Assembly (NCBI GenBank): GCA_023663145.1
Contig: JAMPHZ010000024.1
Coordinates: 1-41,531 of the forward strand
Length of the DNA stretch: 41,531 nt
DNA from: Odoribacter sp.
GTDB lineage: Bacteria; Bacteroidota; Bacteroidia; Bacteroidales; Muribaculaceae
Direction of reading: 5' to 3'
In this document: positions 19,633 to 28,153 of the stretch, in pieces
Position numbering within the stretch: the stretch's first letter is position 1
How the letters are laid out: each line of letters opens with the position of its first letter
Program-made: the position numbers and the translations under genes
The notes under the pieces: generated by a model
The model's database searches: none
Told to the model about the DNA's origin: nothing
Seen by the model: the letters and a program-made list of their open reading frames with translations, nothing else

Positions 19633-20583
19633 TCACTTGTAAGGCTGCGGACTAAATTCAATCTGCGCCAGGTATTCACGATAAAGCCGTATGAATATCT
19701 CATCTATCAATATCAGTATTGCAAAACGATAAAAGTAATTGTGACGTATATGACTCTCAGCCGATAATGTATCAAAGACCGGAAGATTCTGCTGATATGA
19801 TGTCAGATTATGGGCGCAACGGTGTCGATGCTTTATTACATCATCTTCATATATTTCCTTTAACACACTATTAAGCAAATCGTCGGATAAAGCACAGAAA
19901 TCAGTTTTAAGCCAACTCGTATCATTTTTCCATAACGTATAATTATTCCAATCACCCACTGTTACTATTGATGAATCCATCAGATCAATCATATAACCCT
20001 TGATTGACTCTAAGAACTCTTTTTTAATTGCATAGTTGACAATTGACGCCTTATCATTGTTGGATTTTTTCTCAATATTCCTCCTTATTGCTTCTTTGTT
20101 CTCCTCAGTAAGCGTCCCTTTTTTAGTCTCTTCTTTTGAGATCACAAGTTCCGATTTTAGTTTCACTTCCTGATTGAATAGTTCATTCTTGCGATCAGGA
20201 GCAATATCCACAATCCACTCCATAGTTTCTATATCGAAACTATCATTGCATTTCTTTATTTCCTTAATTAATTGCTTATAAACATTATTCTTCTGGACAT
20301 AATTCGAGAACTCGCCATAATCCTTTTTTGCGGAATTTATGTAATCATAACGATATGTAAAGTCATTTGTAGCCATCTCCCAACAGATACACTTTAACTT
20401 CTGTTCCTGGGCACCGGTCATACGTAGAAATATAGATTGTAAAATATAATCTCTGAGCGGGTATGACTCCATGCAACATCCAACACCTTGACAAGCATTG
20501 ATCCCGTCCTTCAAGATTTCAGAGATGGGAGTATTTATAAACTTGAAATGTATGCTACTGTACATAGTATCGGTATATTTCAC
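19633..20583 (-). CDS. HEPN-motif protein, partner of the DUF262 protein
   Basis: A 316-residue, mostly helical and charged protein. The C-terminal part reads KHRHRCAHN, giving Arg253-x4-His258, the R-x4-6-H signature of HEPN RNases, followed by a long helix (FAILILIDEIFIRLYREYL). The N-terminal part has Cys residues (CQGVGCCME, CICWEM), and a Lys/Glu-rich stretch lies at about 150-185. HEPN proteins linked to DUF262 partners (MAE_28990/MAE_18760-like) are known, but I cannot assign the subfamily. It overlaps the DUF262 gene by 29 nt, or by 11 nt if it starts at ATG 20565. AT-rich composition suggests acquisition. Confidence 0.7.
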   Translation of the reverse strand: MKYTDTMYSSIHFKFINTPISEILKDGINACQGVGCCMESYPLRDYILQSIFLRMTGAQEQKLKCICWEMATNDFTYRYDYINSAKKDYGEFSNYVQKNNVYKQLIKEIKKCNDSFDIETMEWIVDIAPDRKNELFNQEVKLKSELVISKEETKKGTLTEENKEAIRRNIEKKSNNDKASIVNYAIKKEFLESIKGYMIDLMDSSIVTVGDWNNYTLWKNDTSWLKTDFCALSDDLLNSVLKEIYEDDVIKHRHRCAHNLTSYQQNLPVFDTLSAESHIRHNYFYRFAILILIDEIFIRLYREYLAQIEFSPQPYK

Positions 20584-21865
20584 AAGATTCTTTCAAACGT
20601 TCTCTAAGATTTCCAAGTCTGTTGGTGTTCCTGACATAATTATCGTCTCTTCTTCTGAGCCTGATCTTATTGCCTATCTCTTCCTGAAGCGTAACCTCAG
20701 CTCCGCTCCGGTTTCGCCTTGTCAATGATCCATCAAGGCTTTTATTCTTAAACAAGACTTGATATATCAAGCCAAAAAGCCAATAATCCGCATCAATCCA
20801 TGTATTGAATGAATTGCGTTCATTCAGTCCCATTACTGATTTAACTGATTCAACCGAATTTTTCAGATTTACAAACCGTTGTTGCCAGCATTTATCAGGG
20901 AAGACATTGGCAAAACTGAAATTATTAAATTTATCAGGACGGCTTTCTTGTTCGTCAGATCCTTGGCCCAATATATAGGAAACATAATCGGCATAAAAAC
21001 TCTCTCTTGATCCAAACGCAGAATAACCTACAAGCACCTTGCTCTCATCTCCATTATAAGCATAATACTGAGAAAGAATCGAAAGATATCTTACAAAATC
21101 AATCTTATATGGCTGCAGATTCTCCATGATCATGATACCACATAGCACATCTGCGTCGTCCACAGTCTTTCCATCAAAGTATCCCAACAAATCCTTGTTT
21201 TGGAAGTACAGTGATTTACGGCTCTCCAAAGCATCAAGTTTCTTTCCGAAATAATTTATATTTCTAAATAATTTTGAGAATACGTCCTGCACCTCCCTGC
21301 GGTCACTGCTTTCAGGAACAATATAAGAAAACCCGATAAAGGTATTTTCAAAAAAGTCGTCAGTCAAATTCTCAAACTCACTGTCTTTCAATCTTGTATA
21401 TCGGACATCTGTTTCTATTCTCCTAATAATATCATCTTTACCATTTTGACCGCCCAGTAATTCAGTGAATTTCCATAAAATGGATTTATTCTCGGAAGAC
21501 CCGTCTGCACCATCATCTAAAGCGCTATCATCCTCATCGGCCAACAAATTTCCAGTGGGGCAACCTTCCTGAAACTTTTTTCTGTCAGGCAGATATCCTA
21601 TATATGCAAGTAGAATTGATGTCAACCGTTGCTGTCCGTCAAGAATAAGATTTCGCTTCTCACCTTCCACTTTATATAACGCAATTGTGACCGGTTGCAC
21701 AAACTGCTTATCCTTAAGGGACTTGATCAATCTTTTTATATCTCTTTCCTGCCACACGAAATGCCTTTGATATTCCGGCAGGTCAATATTCCCGGTAAGC
21801 ATCAGGTCAATCCAATGCTTCAAAGAATATTCGCCATAATACACTCTGTTCCCTAATGCTGCCAT
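20555..21865 (-). CDS. DUF262 (GmrSD/ParB-like N-domain) protein
   Basis: A 436-residue protein with the DUF262 core: LPEYQRHFVWQERDIKRLIKSL, then NLILDGQQRLTSILLAYIGYL, the ILDGQQRLT motif being diagnostic. DUF262 is related to ParB/Srx-like nucleotide-using folds and is found in GmrSD-type restriction and other defence proteins. The C-terminal two thirds are helical and I do not recognise a DUF1524 HNH domain, so the effector may be the HEPN protein encoded next. A GTG at 21871 extends it by two residues, but it overlaps the -7 box; ATG 21865 (MAALGNRVYYGE) is preferred. First gene of a two-gene operon. Confidence 0.85.
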   Translation of the reverse strand: MAALGNRVYYGEYSLKHWIDLMLTGNIDLPEYQRHFVWQERDIKRLIKSLKDKQFVQPVTIALYKVEGEKRNLILDGQQRLTSILLAYIGYLPDRKKFQEGCPTGNLLADEDDSALDDGADGSSENKSILWKFTELLGGQNGKDDIIRRIETDVRYTRLKDSEFENLTDDFFENTFIGFSYIVPESSDRREVQDVFSKLFRNINYFGKKLDALESRKSLYFQNKDLLGYFDGKTVDDADVLCGIMIMENLQPYKIDFVRYLSILSQYYAYNGDESKVLVGYSAFGSRESFYADYVSYILGQGSDEQESRPDKFNNFSFANVFPDKCWQQRFVNLKNSVESVKSVMGLNERNSFNTWIDADYWLFGLIYQVLFKNKSLDGSLTRRNRSGAEVTLQEEIGNKIRLRRRDDNYVRNTNRLGNLRERLKESCEIYRYYVQ

Positions 21866-21870
21866 ACTCA

Positions 21871-21878
21871 CAAAATTA
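21871..21878 (-). promoter_or_regulatory. -7 promoter box of the DUF262/HEPN pair
   Basis: The minus strand reads TAATTTTG (TAnnTTTG) ending 5 nt before ATG 21865. A TTTG lies 23 nt upstream, slightly beyond the usual spacing. The leader would be absent or a few nucleotides. Confidence 0.45.
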
Positions 21879-22226
21879 CTTCAGGTTACAAATGCAGGTG
21901 TCAAATCAACAAAGCTCTGCATAATAAATAAACTCGACAGCAAATTTAGTCAAAGAAAAGCATGCATACGCATTTGTCGGATATGTTTAAAAACATACCT
22001 GGCTCACAATCTGACCTGGTTGCGGCCCTCTCTTTGTCAGCATAAACCACTACTGCAGAATAATTACCATGAAGGGTTATTCCAGAGTATTGGGTATCTC
22101 ACGCGATGACAGAGAGCCGTTCAATTAACTGTTTTTTTTGCAGAAAGGTAAGCTTCCCGCTCTCAAGATATACAAGACATAAGATTCCGTATATCACAAT
22201 TAGTAATTCAAATAATTGCACAACTA
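21879..22226. other. Intergenic region without a recognisable gene
   Basis: This 348-bp stretch separates the DUF262 promoter from the flavin oxidoreductase 3' end. The only structure seen is a 16-bp palindrome at 21982-21997 (TATGTTTAAAAACATA), about 110 bp upstream of the DUF262 start, which could be an operator. No coding frame is convincing. Confidence 0.5.
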
Positions 22227-23201
22227 TTAATCCCGGAAATCGGCCATGAGTTCATCCACTATTTCCGCAACAGATTTTATAGTCTTAATCGTAGAAATTC
22301 CGGTATTGACACTAATGATGCCGTTGATCACATCACCATGGAGCATAGCTGTACCGAGCCCTCCCTTCTCCATAATCTCTTTATGGAGCTTTTCCACCGG
22401 CTCTCCCGCGAGCAGCCTACTGTGATATTCGATTGCTGCAGCGGTCGGCAACGACCGTTCATTCGGTGTCACCGCAATAAGATCTTCTCCTGCGCCCGCA
22501 ATGATCATATCTTTTACATTTTGCGCTGCCGGACATTCAGCAGAGGCAATAAACCGGGTACCTACATATACACCTTGCGCACCCAAAGCAAATGCAGCTC
22601 TCACTCCGCGAATATCGTTGATTCCTCCCGCCGCCATTACAGGTATTGAACTTACGGCATCGACTATTGACGGAACAACGGTAAATGTGCCCATACAACC
22701 TGTCGGGATCATACCACCCTCATCTATGCCCGTTGCCACAATAATATCGGCGCCATGCTCTTCGGTCACACGCGCTGACTCCGGGGTCGGCGTAAGCTCG
22801 CGGTGCACAATTATACCACCTGCCTCCTTTATCGCCTTATATATTTGCTCGTCGAAGGTACCGACAAGGCAATATATATTCACATCATTGGCTTTCGAGG
22901 CGGCAATAGTCTTCATTGCATAAGCACGAGTAGCATCATCATGATCAGAGAATATATTGATGCCTATGGGGGCTGATGTCAACCGACGCACACGTGACAA
23001 TTCAACACTCAGGCGTTCCTCTGTGCGTATTTTTCGACCATTGATTTCTTTCGGGCCTGCATTGGGTCCGAGTACTCCAAGCGCACCTGCATTGGACACC
23101 GCAGCCACCATTTCGGCATTATTTATCCAGTTCATAGGAGCCTGTATGAGTGGATATTTTATATCAAGAATCTTGCATATCTGGTTATTGTCCGTTTTCA
23201 T
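22227..23201 (-). CDS. NAD(P)H-dependent flavin oxidoreductase (nitronate monooxygenase/FabK-like)
   Basis: A 324-residue FMN-binding TIM barrel. Motifs are the N-terminal KYPLIQAPMNWINNAEMVAAVSNAGALG, the central DIIVATGIDEGG, VMAAGGINDIRGVRAAFALGAQGVYVGTRF and ASAECPA. These match the nitronate monooxygenase/2-nitropropane dioxygenase and enoyl-ACP reductase II superfamily. The usual GGH catalytic His segment is replaced by DEGGMIPTG, so this belongs to a divergent subgroup and true nitronate oxidation is uncertain. It has its own promoter and leader (23202-23341) and lies 217 nt after the hydrolase gene. Confidence 0.85.
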   Translation of the reverse strand: MKTDNNQICKILDIKYPLIQAPMNWINNAEMVAAVSNAGALGVLGPNAGPKEINGRKIRTEERLSVELSRVRRLTSAPIGINIFSDHDDATRAYAMKTIAASKANDVNIYCLVGTFDEQIYKAIKEAGGIIVHRELTPTPESARVTEEHGADIIVATGIDEGGMIPTGCMGTFTVVPSIVDAVSSIPVMAAGGINDIRGVRAAFALGAQGVYVGTRFIASAECPAAQNVKDMIIAGAGEDLIAVTPNERSLPTAAAIEYHSRLLAGEPVEKLHKEIMEKGGLGTAMLHGDVINGIISVNTGISTIKTIKSVAEIVDELMADFRD

Positions 23202-23273
23202 TTCTTATGATATATGGTTCTGTTCCTTAAACAATCATTATCACTCTTTAGTTGGGAGCAACAGAATCTCCAC

Positions 23274-23295
23274 GAGTCATGAAAACACATGACTC
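23274..23295 (-). promoter_or_regulatory. Leader hairpin upstream of the flavin oxidoreductase
   Basis: GAGTCATG and CATGACTC form a perfect 8-bp stem with a 6-nt A-rich loop in the predicted 5' leader, about 15 nt after the promoter. No poly-U follows on the minus strand. It could be an operator or an mRNA structure. Confidence 0.35.
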
Positions 23296-23311
23296 TTAAG
23301 AACGATGAATA

Positions 23312-23341
23312 CAAAGGTAACTATTTTATCGGTACCACAAC
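23312..23341 (-). promoter_or_regulatory. Promoter of the flavin oxidoreductase gene
   Basis: On the minus strand TACCTTTG (23319-23312) fits TAnnTTTG, with GTTG 18 nt upstream as a weak -33. The leader would be about 105 nt. Confidence 0.5.
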
Positions 23342-23418
23342 CTATTCATTTAATATGGATTCTTTATAAAAAATATTTAAAGCATTCAATAGAATTCTCT
23401 TGATTTTGAAACTGCAGA

Positions 23419-24093
23419 CTACTCTTGAGAAAGCGCAGAAAAGGCAGCATCAAGTCTTGGAATAGGGTTTGAATAGTGATTACCCGGAACGCTCTGAAAC
23501 CTGACCCTCACTCCTTCTTTTTTCAATAAGGCAATAATTTCCTCTGTGTTGACACCTACAGTCTGAAAGGCTTTTATAGAGGATCTTGCCTCGAGGTTTC
23601 CTAATAGAAAAAAAGCGCGACCTCTTTTATGTGAAACCGGGTGTGACTTGATCCAATCCATAAACCCCTCATACCAAAATGAGCCTGACAAAGAGGCTAT
23701 GTCGGTAAATGTGTCGCATAAAATCCATTGCCACAATGCAAAAAGACCTGACATCGATACCCCGACAAGAGTGCGTTCCGGACAAGTTATATAACCGAGG
23801 GCTGACTCCATCTTTGGTATAACAGTCTGATGTAATATATTCAAGAACTCGAGACTCTCGCCTTTGAAATCCTGACTTCCGGCAGGAACACCTTTTGCAG
23901 GCCATGGGCTGAACACGTTCTGCCAATCCATGCCCGTAATGACAGCTATTGTTGTCCCGTACTTTCTTGCAGCACTATCTATCCAATGGTCGAGAAATCC
24001 TTCCATCGGATAAAGAATATACGCAATCTTGCCTCCTGATATATAATCGCTGCAAAGGCAATGTATATCGTTTATTTCAATTTTCTGTGACAT
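23419..24093 (-). CDS. Alpha/beta-hydrolase-fold esterase
   Basis: A 224-residue putative cytoplasmic serine hydrolase. The nucleophile elbow is LVGVSMSG with Ser113. The C-terminal VPGNHYSNPIPR supplies a plausible catalytic His. Between them ASLSGSFWYEGFMDW and FFLLGNLEARSS resemble enterochelin-esterase-like (Fes/IroE) proteins. No signal peptide is visible. It starts 22 nt inside the GNAT gene, which follows the adenylation gene, so the three are co-expressed. I infer release or trimming of an acylated or amidated product made by its neighbours, but no substrate can be named. Confidence 0.75.
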   Translation of the reverse strand: MSQKIEINDIHCLCSDYISGGKIAYILYPMEGFLDHWIDSAARKYGTTIAVITGMDWQNVFSPWPAKGVPAGSQDFKGESLEFLNILHQTVIPKMESALGYITCPERTLVGVSMSGLFALWQWILCDTFTDIASLSGSFWYEGFMDWIKSHPVSHKRGRAFFLLGNLEARSSIKAFQTVGVNTEEIIALLKKEGVRVRFQSVPGNHYSNPIPRLDAAFSALSQE

Positions 24094-24533
24094 AATATCA
24101 TCATATCCGCCATATCCCGGAAACCAAGGGAATGATAGACCGGTCGGCCATCATCAGTGGTTTCAAGATAGATTTTACCACACCCGCGATTCACGGCTAT
24201 ATCAAGGAGATAACTGACTATCTTATGGGCAATTCCTTTATTTCTATACGCATCACGGACATATATGTTCATCAGATAGGCACACTTGCCACCGGGATTA
24301 TCGGGAGATGGCAATTCCTCAGAAAAACATAGAGCACCACATCCACAGTCAATGCTTTCACATGAAGCAACCACCGCTACATGGGATTTATCCGGAATAT
24401 GCGTCTTATAATATTGACGGGTGGCATCAAGCAGTGTATCATCAGCCATCATCCCGAAAACATTTGCAATCACTTCTTTCCGCCATTCCATCAGTTCATC
24501 GGGTGATGTTATTCTCTTGATATCTGTCATCAT
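24072..24533 (-). CDS. GNAT family N-acetyltransferase
   Basis: A 153-residue single-domain GNAT. The acetyl-CoA binding region is CAYLMNIYVRDAYRNKGIAHKIVSYLLDIAVNRGC, matching the V-x-x-x-x-R-x-x-G-I/A loop. The C-terminal KIYLETTDDGRPVYHSLGFRDM is the classic GNAT end. It transfers an acetyl (or other acyl) group from CoA to an amine; substrate unknown. The ATG overlaps the adenylation gene stop (ATGA), and the 3' end overlaps the hydrolase start by 22 nt. A second ATG at 24530 is possible. Confidence 0.88.
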   Translation of the reverse strand: MMTDIKRITSPDELMEWRKEVIANVFGMMADDTLLDATRQYYKTHIPDKSHVAVVASCESIDCGCGALCFSEELPSPDNPGGKCAYLMNIYVRDAYRNKGIAHKIVSYLLDIAVNRGCGKIYLETTDDGRPVYHSLGFRDMADMMILCHRKLK

Positions 24534-25966
24534 ACACCTCCTTCCTTCATAACCACCGGGAGAGCCTCGACATCGACTTTGCCACGCCGCGTAAGTGGTA
24601 TTCCATTCACTTTTACAAAGAACTCCGGAATCATGAAATCAACCAGTTTCGATTTAAGCCATGAACGAATCTTATGCAGCGAACAATCTCCACCCGCAAC
24701 AATATACGCCACAAGATAATGCAATCCGTTCTCATCCTTGAACGCGCGCACAACACCCCTGTCAACACACTGACATGTGTTCAGTACATTCTCCACCTCT
24801 TCCGGTTCCACCCTTTTGCCAAGAATCATCACCTGCTCGTCACGGCGATGAAGAAAAGCGAGATTACCGTCGGGCATCTCATATCCGAGGTCGCCACTAC
24901 GATACATCCTTGTGCCATCTGCCAAAGTTACAAAATTCCTTTGTTCAGGCGGGTTGCCGAGATAGCCCCGGCTGACACCCTCCCCGAGAATGCAGATCTC
25001 ACCTGTTTCTCCTCGTTTTACCTCCTGTAAGTATTTGTCAAGTATCTTGACCTGCACTCCTTTAATGGCCTTGCCTATCGGGTATGTTCCGTCAGCCAAC
25101 GGCTCTACATTATCGACACGATAGTAATTGGAGCAGACTGTCGTTTCCGACGGCCCATAGGTGTTGTAAATCTTTATTCCTCGATTACGCAGATTGGTTA
25201 TATAGCTTCCTCTTATCACGTCACCACCGCTGATGATCAGCTTTATCGAAGCTGGAATATCGTGCAGTCTGTTCATCTCGGCGATAAGATATGGGAAACC
25301 ATCGACAATTGTCACATTGTGCCGCTCTATGAATTTCATCAGTTCATGAAGGGATCCATTATGTATCGACGTGGGAGGAATGCAGACTGCCGCCCCATTC
25401 AATAATGTAGTGAAAACCTCCTCCACAAAAATATCAAATGAACAGACCGAATACTGAAGCATTACGTCCCCTTGACCGGTATGAAATTCAGTCTCGAAGG
25501 CCTCCGCGTAATTGACAACTGAGTGGTTTTCTACCACAACCCCCTTTGGCCGGCCTGTAGTGCCCGAAGTGTATAGTACATACGCCACACTGTCAGGAGT
25601 GGATCGGTCTGGCATTGAAACCGGCACAGGTTGCAGATGTCGGCAGTAATTGTCTGTTATAATCATCTTCACGCCTGCCGTATTCATCATATAGTCAATA
25701 CGCTCCTGTGGCAATGTAGGTTCTGCCGGCACATATGCCGCGCCACTTTTCAGAACAGCTAACATTGCCGCTATCTGCTCGGCGCCATGATGCATCACAA
25801 TTCCGATAAAATCAGGCCTGGCATCATAAAATTTTGCCATGATCCGATCAACCATTCCGTCAAGCTCAGCGTATGTGAGAATCCTGTCATCTTCTATCAC
25901 TGCCGGCGCTTCAGGGTGTTTTCTCACAGCGTCTTTGAATTTTGAGTATATTGTCAATTGCTCCAT
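24530..25966 (-). CDS. Stand-alone amino-acid adenylation (NRPS-type A) domain protein
   Basis: A 478-residue adenylate-forming enzyme with all core motifs: YVLYTSGTTGRPKGV (A3), FDIFVEEVF (A4), NTYGPSETT (A5), GETGEICILGEGVSRGYLG (A6), YRSGDLG (A7), RRDEQVMILGKRVEPEEVE (A8) and RRGKVD with the catalytic Lys (A10). The Asp of the A4 motif corresponds to Asp235 of the phenylalanine-activating enzyme and suggests an alpha-amino acid substrate. There is no fused carrier, condensation or thioesterase domain and no carrier-protein gene nearby. An in-frame start at 26005 exists; MEQLTIY at 25966 starts at the usual domain edge. First gene of a coupled three-gene cassette. Confidence 0.88.
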   Translation of the reverse strand: MEQLTIYSKFKDAVRKHPEAPAVIEDDRILTYAELDGMVDRIMAKFYDARPDFIGIVMHHGAEQIAAMLAVLKSGAAYVPAEPTLPQERIDYMMNTAGVKMIITDNYCRHLQPVPVSMPDRSTPDSVAYVLYTSGTTGRPKGVVVENHSVVNYAEAFETEFHTGQGDVMLQYSVCSFDIFVEEVFTTLLNGAAVCIPPTSIHNGSLHELMKFIERHNVTIVDGFPYLIAEMNRLHDIPASIKLIISGGDVIRGSYITNLRNRGIKIYNTYGPSETTVCSNYYRVDNVEPLADGTYPIGKAIKGVQVKILDKYLQEVKRGETGEICILGEGVSRGYLGNPPEQRNFVTLADGTRMYRSGDLGYEMPDGNLAFLHRRDEQVMILGKRVEPEEVENVLNTCQCVDRGVVRAFKDENGLHYLVAYIVAGGDCSLHKIRSWLKSKLVDFMIPEFFVKVNGIPLTRRGKVDVEALPVVMKEGGV

Positions 25967-26221
25967 ATATTTCAGTCTTTGAAGTATTAAATGCATTGAG
26001 TGCATTATTGTTCAATAGACGCCTGCATGTTTCCTTGATCATGCTGATTGTGTCATGCTTTATGCTATATCGTATTGGGATCTATTATTAGATATTAACA
26101 TTTCCGTTAAAAATGTACTTATCAGCACACAGCAGATCTATGGAATACTCTCTCGGCGCACCTTTAGCTCAGCAACCGACTGGAAGATCAATAGAAGCGA
26201 TATATCTCAAGAAGTGAATGT

Positions 26222-26791
26222 TCAATAGTTGAGTAAACGACCGCAATCGTGCCAATCGCCAATCATTTCGCATCTGGCACTTGCCTCAATCAGTTTGGAA
26301 AGGCGACTGTTAAATAATTCAGGATTCGATTTTACCCTATGGATATTATCTAACCTCACGCGCTGATAGAGCGATGGCATAGCCTGAAAATTCTCCCATG
26401 CCAAAGACGTTTTCATGAAAGTCATGACTATCTCCGGCATAATCTCAAACCTTGCATTAAGGTCTGGACAAGCCTTACGCCCGCTTTCGGTCATCAATCC
26501 TAACTTTTCCAACCTGCGGCACCGTTCCTTGTTGAGCTCAGTCCATTTGCCTGATTTAGTTCTTGGGCCGAACCGTTGCAATGGTTCGCCGTTGACACTT
26601 TTTAATGTAGAATCAATCCAACCGAAACACAGGGCCTCTTCCACCGCATCAAGATACCAAAGCGCATCCTCCGGGGGAGTCTTGCCACGCTTTGCCACCA
26701 CCCAACACTCCCGCTGACTGGCATGATTCTCAATCAGCCACTGCCGGAACTGCGCCCGGTCTTTGATATCAAGGATATTAATGGGAGTCAT
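26222..26791 (-). CDS. YdeI/OmpD-associated family protein
   Basis: A 189-residue cytoplasmic protein with the family's N-terminal FRQWLIENHASQRECWVVAKRGK and the central DAVEEALCFGWIDSTLKSV. RFGPRTKSGKWTELNKERCRRLEKLGLM completes the signature. The C-terminal helices are the variable tail. The role of the family is poorly known; some members have been linked to resistance to bacteriocins or stress. It stands alone: about 255 nt separate it from the adenylation gene and 200 nt from the kinase gene. Confidence 0.85.
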   Translation of the reverse strand: MTPINILDIKDRAQFRQWLIENHASQRECWVVAKRGKTPPEDALWYLDAVEEALCFGWIDSTLKSVNGEPLQRFGPRTKSGKWTELNKERCRRLEKLGLMTESGRKACPDLNARFEIMPEIVMTFMKTSLAWENFQAMPSLYQRVRLDNIHRVKSNPELFNSRLSKLIEASARCEMIGDWHDCGRLLNY

Positions 26792-26989
26792 GGACGTATT
26801 ATCGGATTTATTAATTTATTATTAGTAATTTCGCTTTATATCATTAATGGTTTTGCCAACAATACTAAAATTATCATAAGGGAGTTGCAAATGATAATTC
26901 TGCAGAACATGCCATATTAAAAATAAATTATTCATTTATGCATATGGTTGTCCACTCATGGCAGCACTATGCTCAAAAAAGTAAGCACC

Positions 26990-28153
26990 TTATGTTTTAT
27001 AGACACAAGGTAACGATATTATGAATTTTGATCCTGAGGCATCGGATGAATCCAGATACAGAGATCCGCCATGCATAATTACCATTTGACGGGAAAGACT
27101 CAATCCAATTCCGGAACCGTTTGGTTTTGTTGTGTAAAACGGAATGAATATACTCTCTTTGGCTTCCGGGCTAATTCCATTACCATTGTCCAACACCGAA
27201 ATAATAAATCTACGGGAAGGATAATTGACTTTAGCGGCAACAATAACCACCGGATTAGCACTACAAGCCTCAACGGCGTTATTTACTAAATTGATAAGCG
27301 CCTGTACTATCTGTTGACGGTCAATACGCACTTCTAAGTCTATATCCTCTATCTCATATTGAATATAAGGCACGGAATAAAGTTTACGTAAATCTTCAAA
27401 CAATTCTCCAATTTTGGTCCAATTGTACTTGGGTGGTGATAGTCGCGCGAGTTTGCGATAATTTTCGACAAACGACAACAATCCGGTACTACGTTGTTTT
27501 ATTGCATTCAATGCAATCCTGGTATCTTCTTCTGCGATTGAAACCGATTCGTACAAAGTTTCCGAAAGAGAGATTATCGGCGATAGAGAATTCATTATTT
27601 CGTGAGTGAGGACACTAACGAGTTTGCGCTGAGCCTCAATCTCGTTCTGGAGCATGAGCTGATTCACATTCTCAATTGAGAATAGCAGCGTGTCATGACC
27701 ATCCACTCCATACCTGACCATCGAGATTTTAAGTTGTGCTTCCTTACCATCTTTATTAATGGTAACCAATTTTGATTGGCCGGGCACAAGAGAGTGCAAG
27801 CTTTGGTACAAACCTTTATGAAGTGTATCCAGATAAGACAGATTTTTGATACGGAAACCACATAAACCCTGCACGGCTTTTTGGTTCATAAAGTGTATCG
27901 TCCCATCGTCATCAGCCACTATGAGCGCCGCGTCTATTGTGTTGATCAAAGCCTCCAATTGTCCGCTGTGTCTCTCCTGTTTAAGCAGTTTTTTGCGTAA
28001 ATCGTTTATTAAGTCGTTTATTTCTTCTGCGAGTTCTCTTTCTGCTCCCCGGAGATTCTCTTCAGGAATACGAAGAGTTAAATCATCACTCCGGAGCGTT
28101 CTGAGCATGCGCCTTACCCTTTCGATTGATTTTCGGGAGAACCAGTCCATCAC
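26990..28153 (-). CDS. Cytoplasmic PAS sensor histidine kinase (NtrB-like)
   Basis: A 387-residue kinase without transmembrane helices. Order: helical N-terminal linker (ERELAEEINDLINDLRKKL), PAS-like domain (ALINTIDAALIVADDDGTIHFMN), H-box VSVLTHEIMNSLSPI with phospho-acceptor His184, and HATPase boxes (LINLVNNAVEA, VLDNGNGIS, FYTTKPNGSGIGLSLSRQM). It probably phosphorylates the sigma-54 regulator, whose stop overlaps this start (ATGA). Lacking membrane segments, it may sense an internal signal. It is the last gene of the efflux operon. Confidence 0.92.
   Translation of the reverse strand: MMDWFSRKSIERVRRMLRTLRSDDLTLRIPEENLRGAERELAEEINDLINDLRKKLLKQERHSGQLEALINTIDAALIVADDDGTIHFMNQKAVQGLCGFRIKNLSYLDTLHKGLYQSLHSLVPGQSKLVTINKDGKEAQLKISMVRYGVDGHDTLLFSIENVNQLMLQNEIEAQRKLVSVLTHEIMNSLSPIISLSETLYESVSIAEEDTRIALNAIKQRSTGLLSFVENYRKLARLSPPKYNWTKIGELFEDLRKLYSVPYIQYEIEDIDLEVRIDRQQIVQALINLVNNAVEACSANPVVIVAAKVNYPSRRFIISVLDNGNGISPEAKESIFIPFYTTKPNGSGIGLSLSRQMVIMHGGSLYLDSSDASGSKFIISLPCVYKT

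Noticed and set aside
19492..19767. Forward 91-codon frame starting MTKERSTPQKL, considered as a transposase remnant
   Set aside because: Its first part is the terminator hairpin and its second part is antisense to the HEPN gene; no transposase motif is visible.
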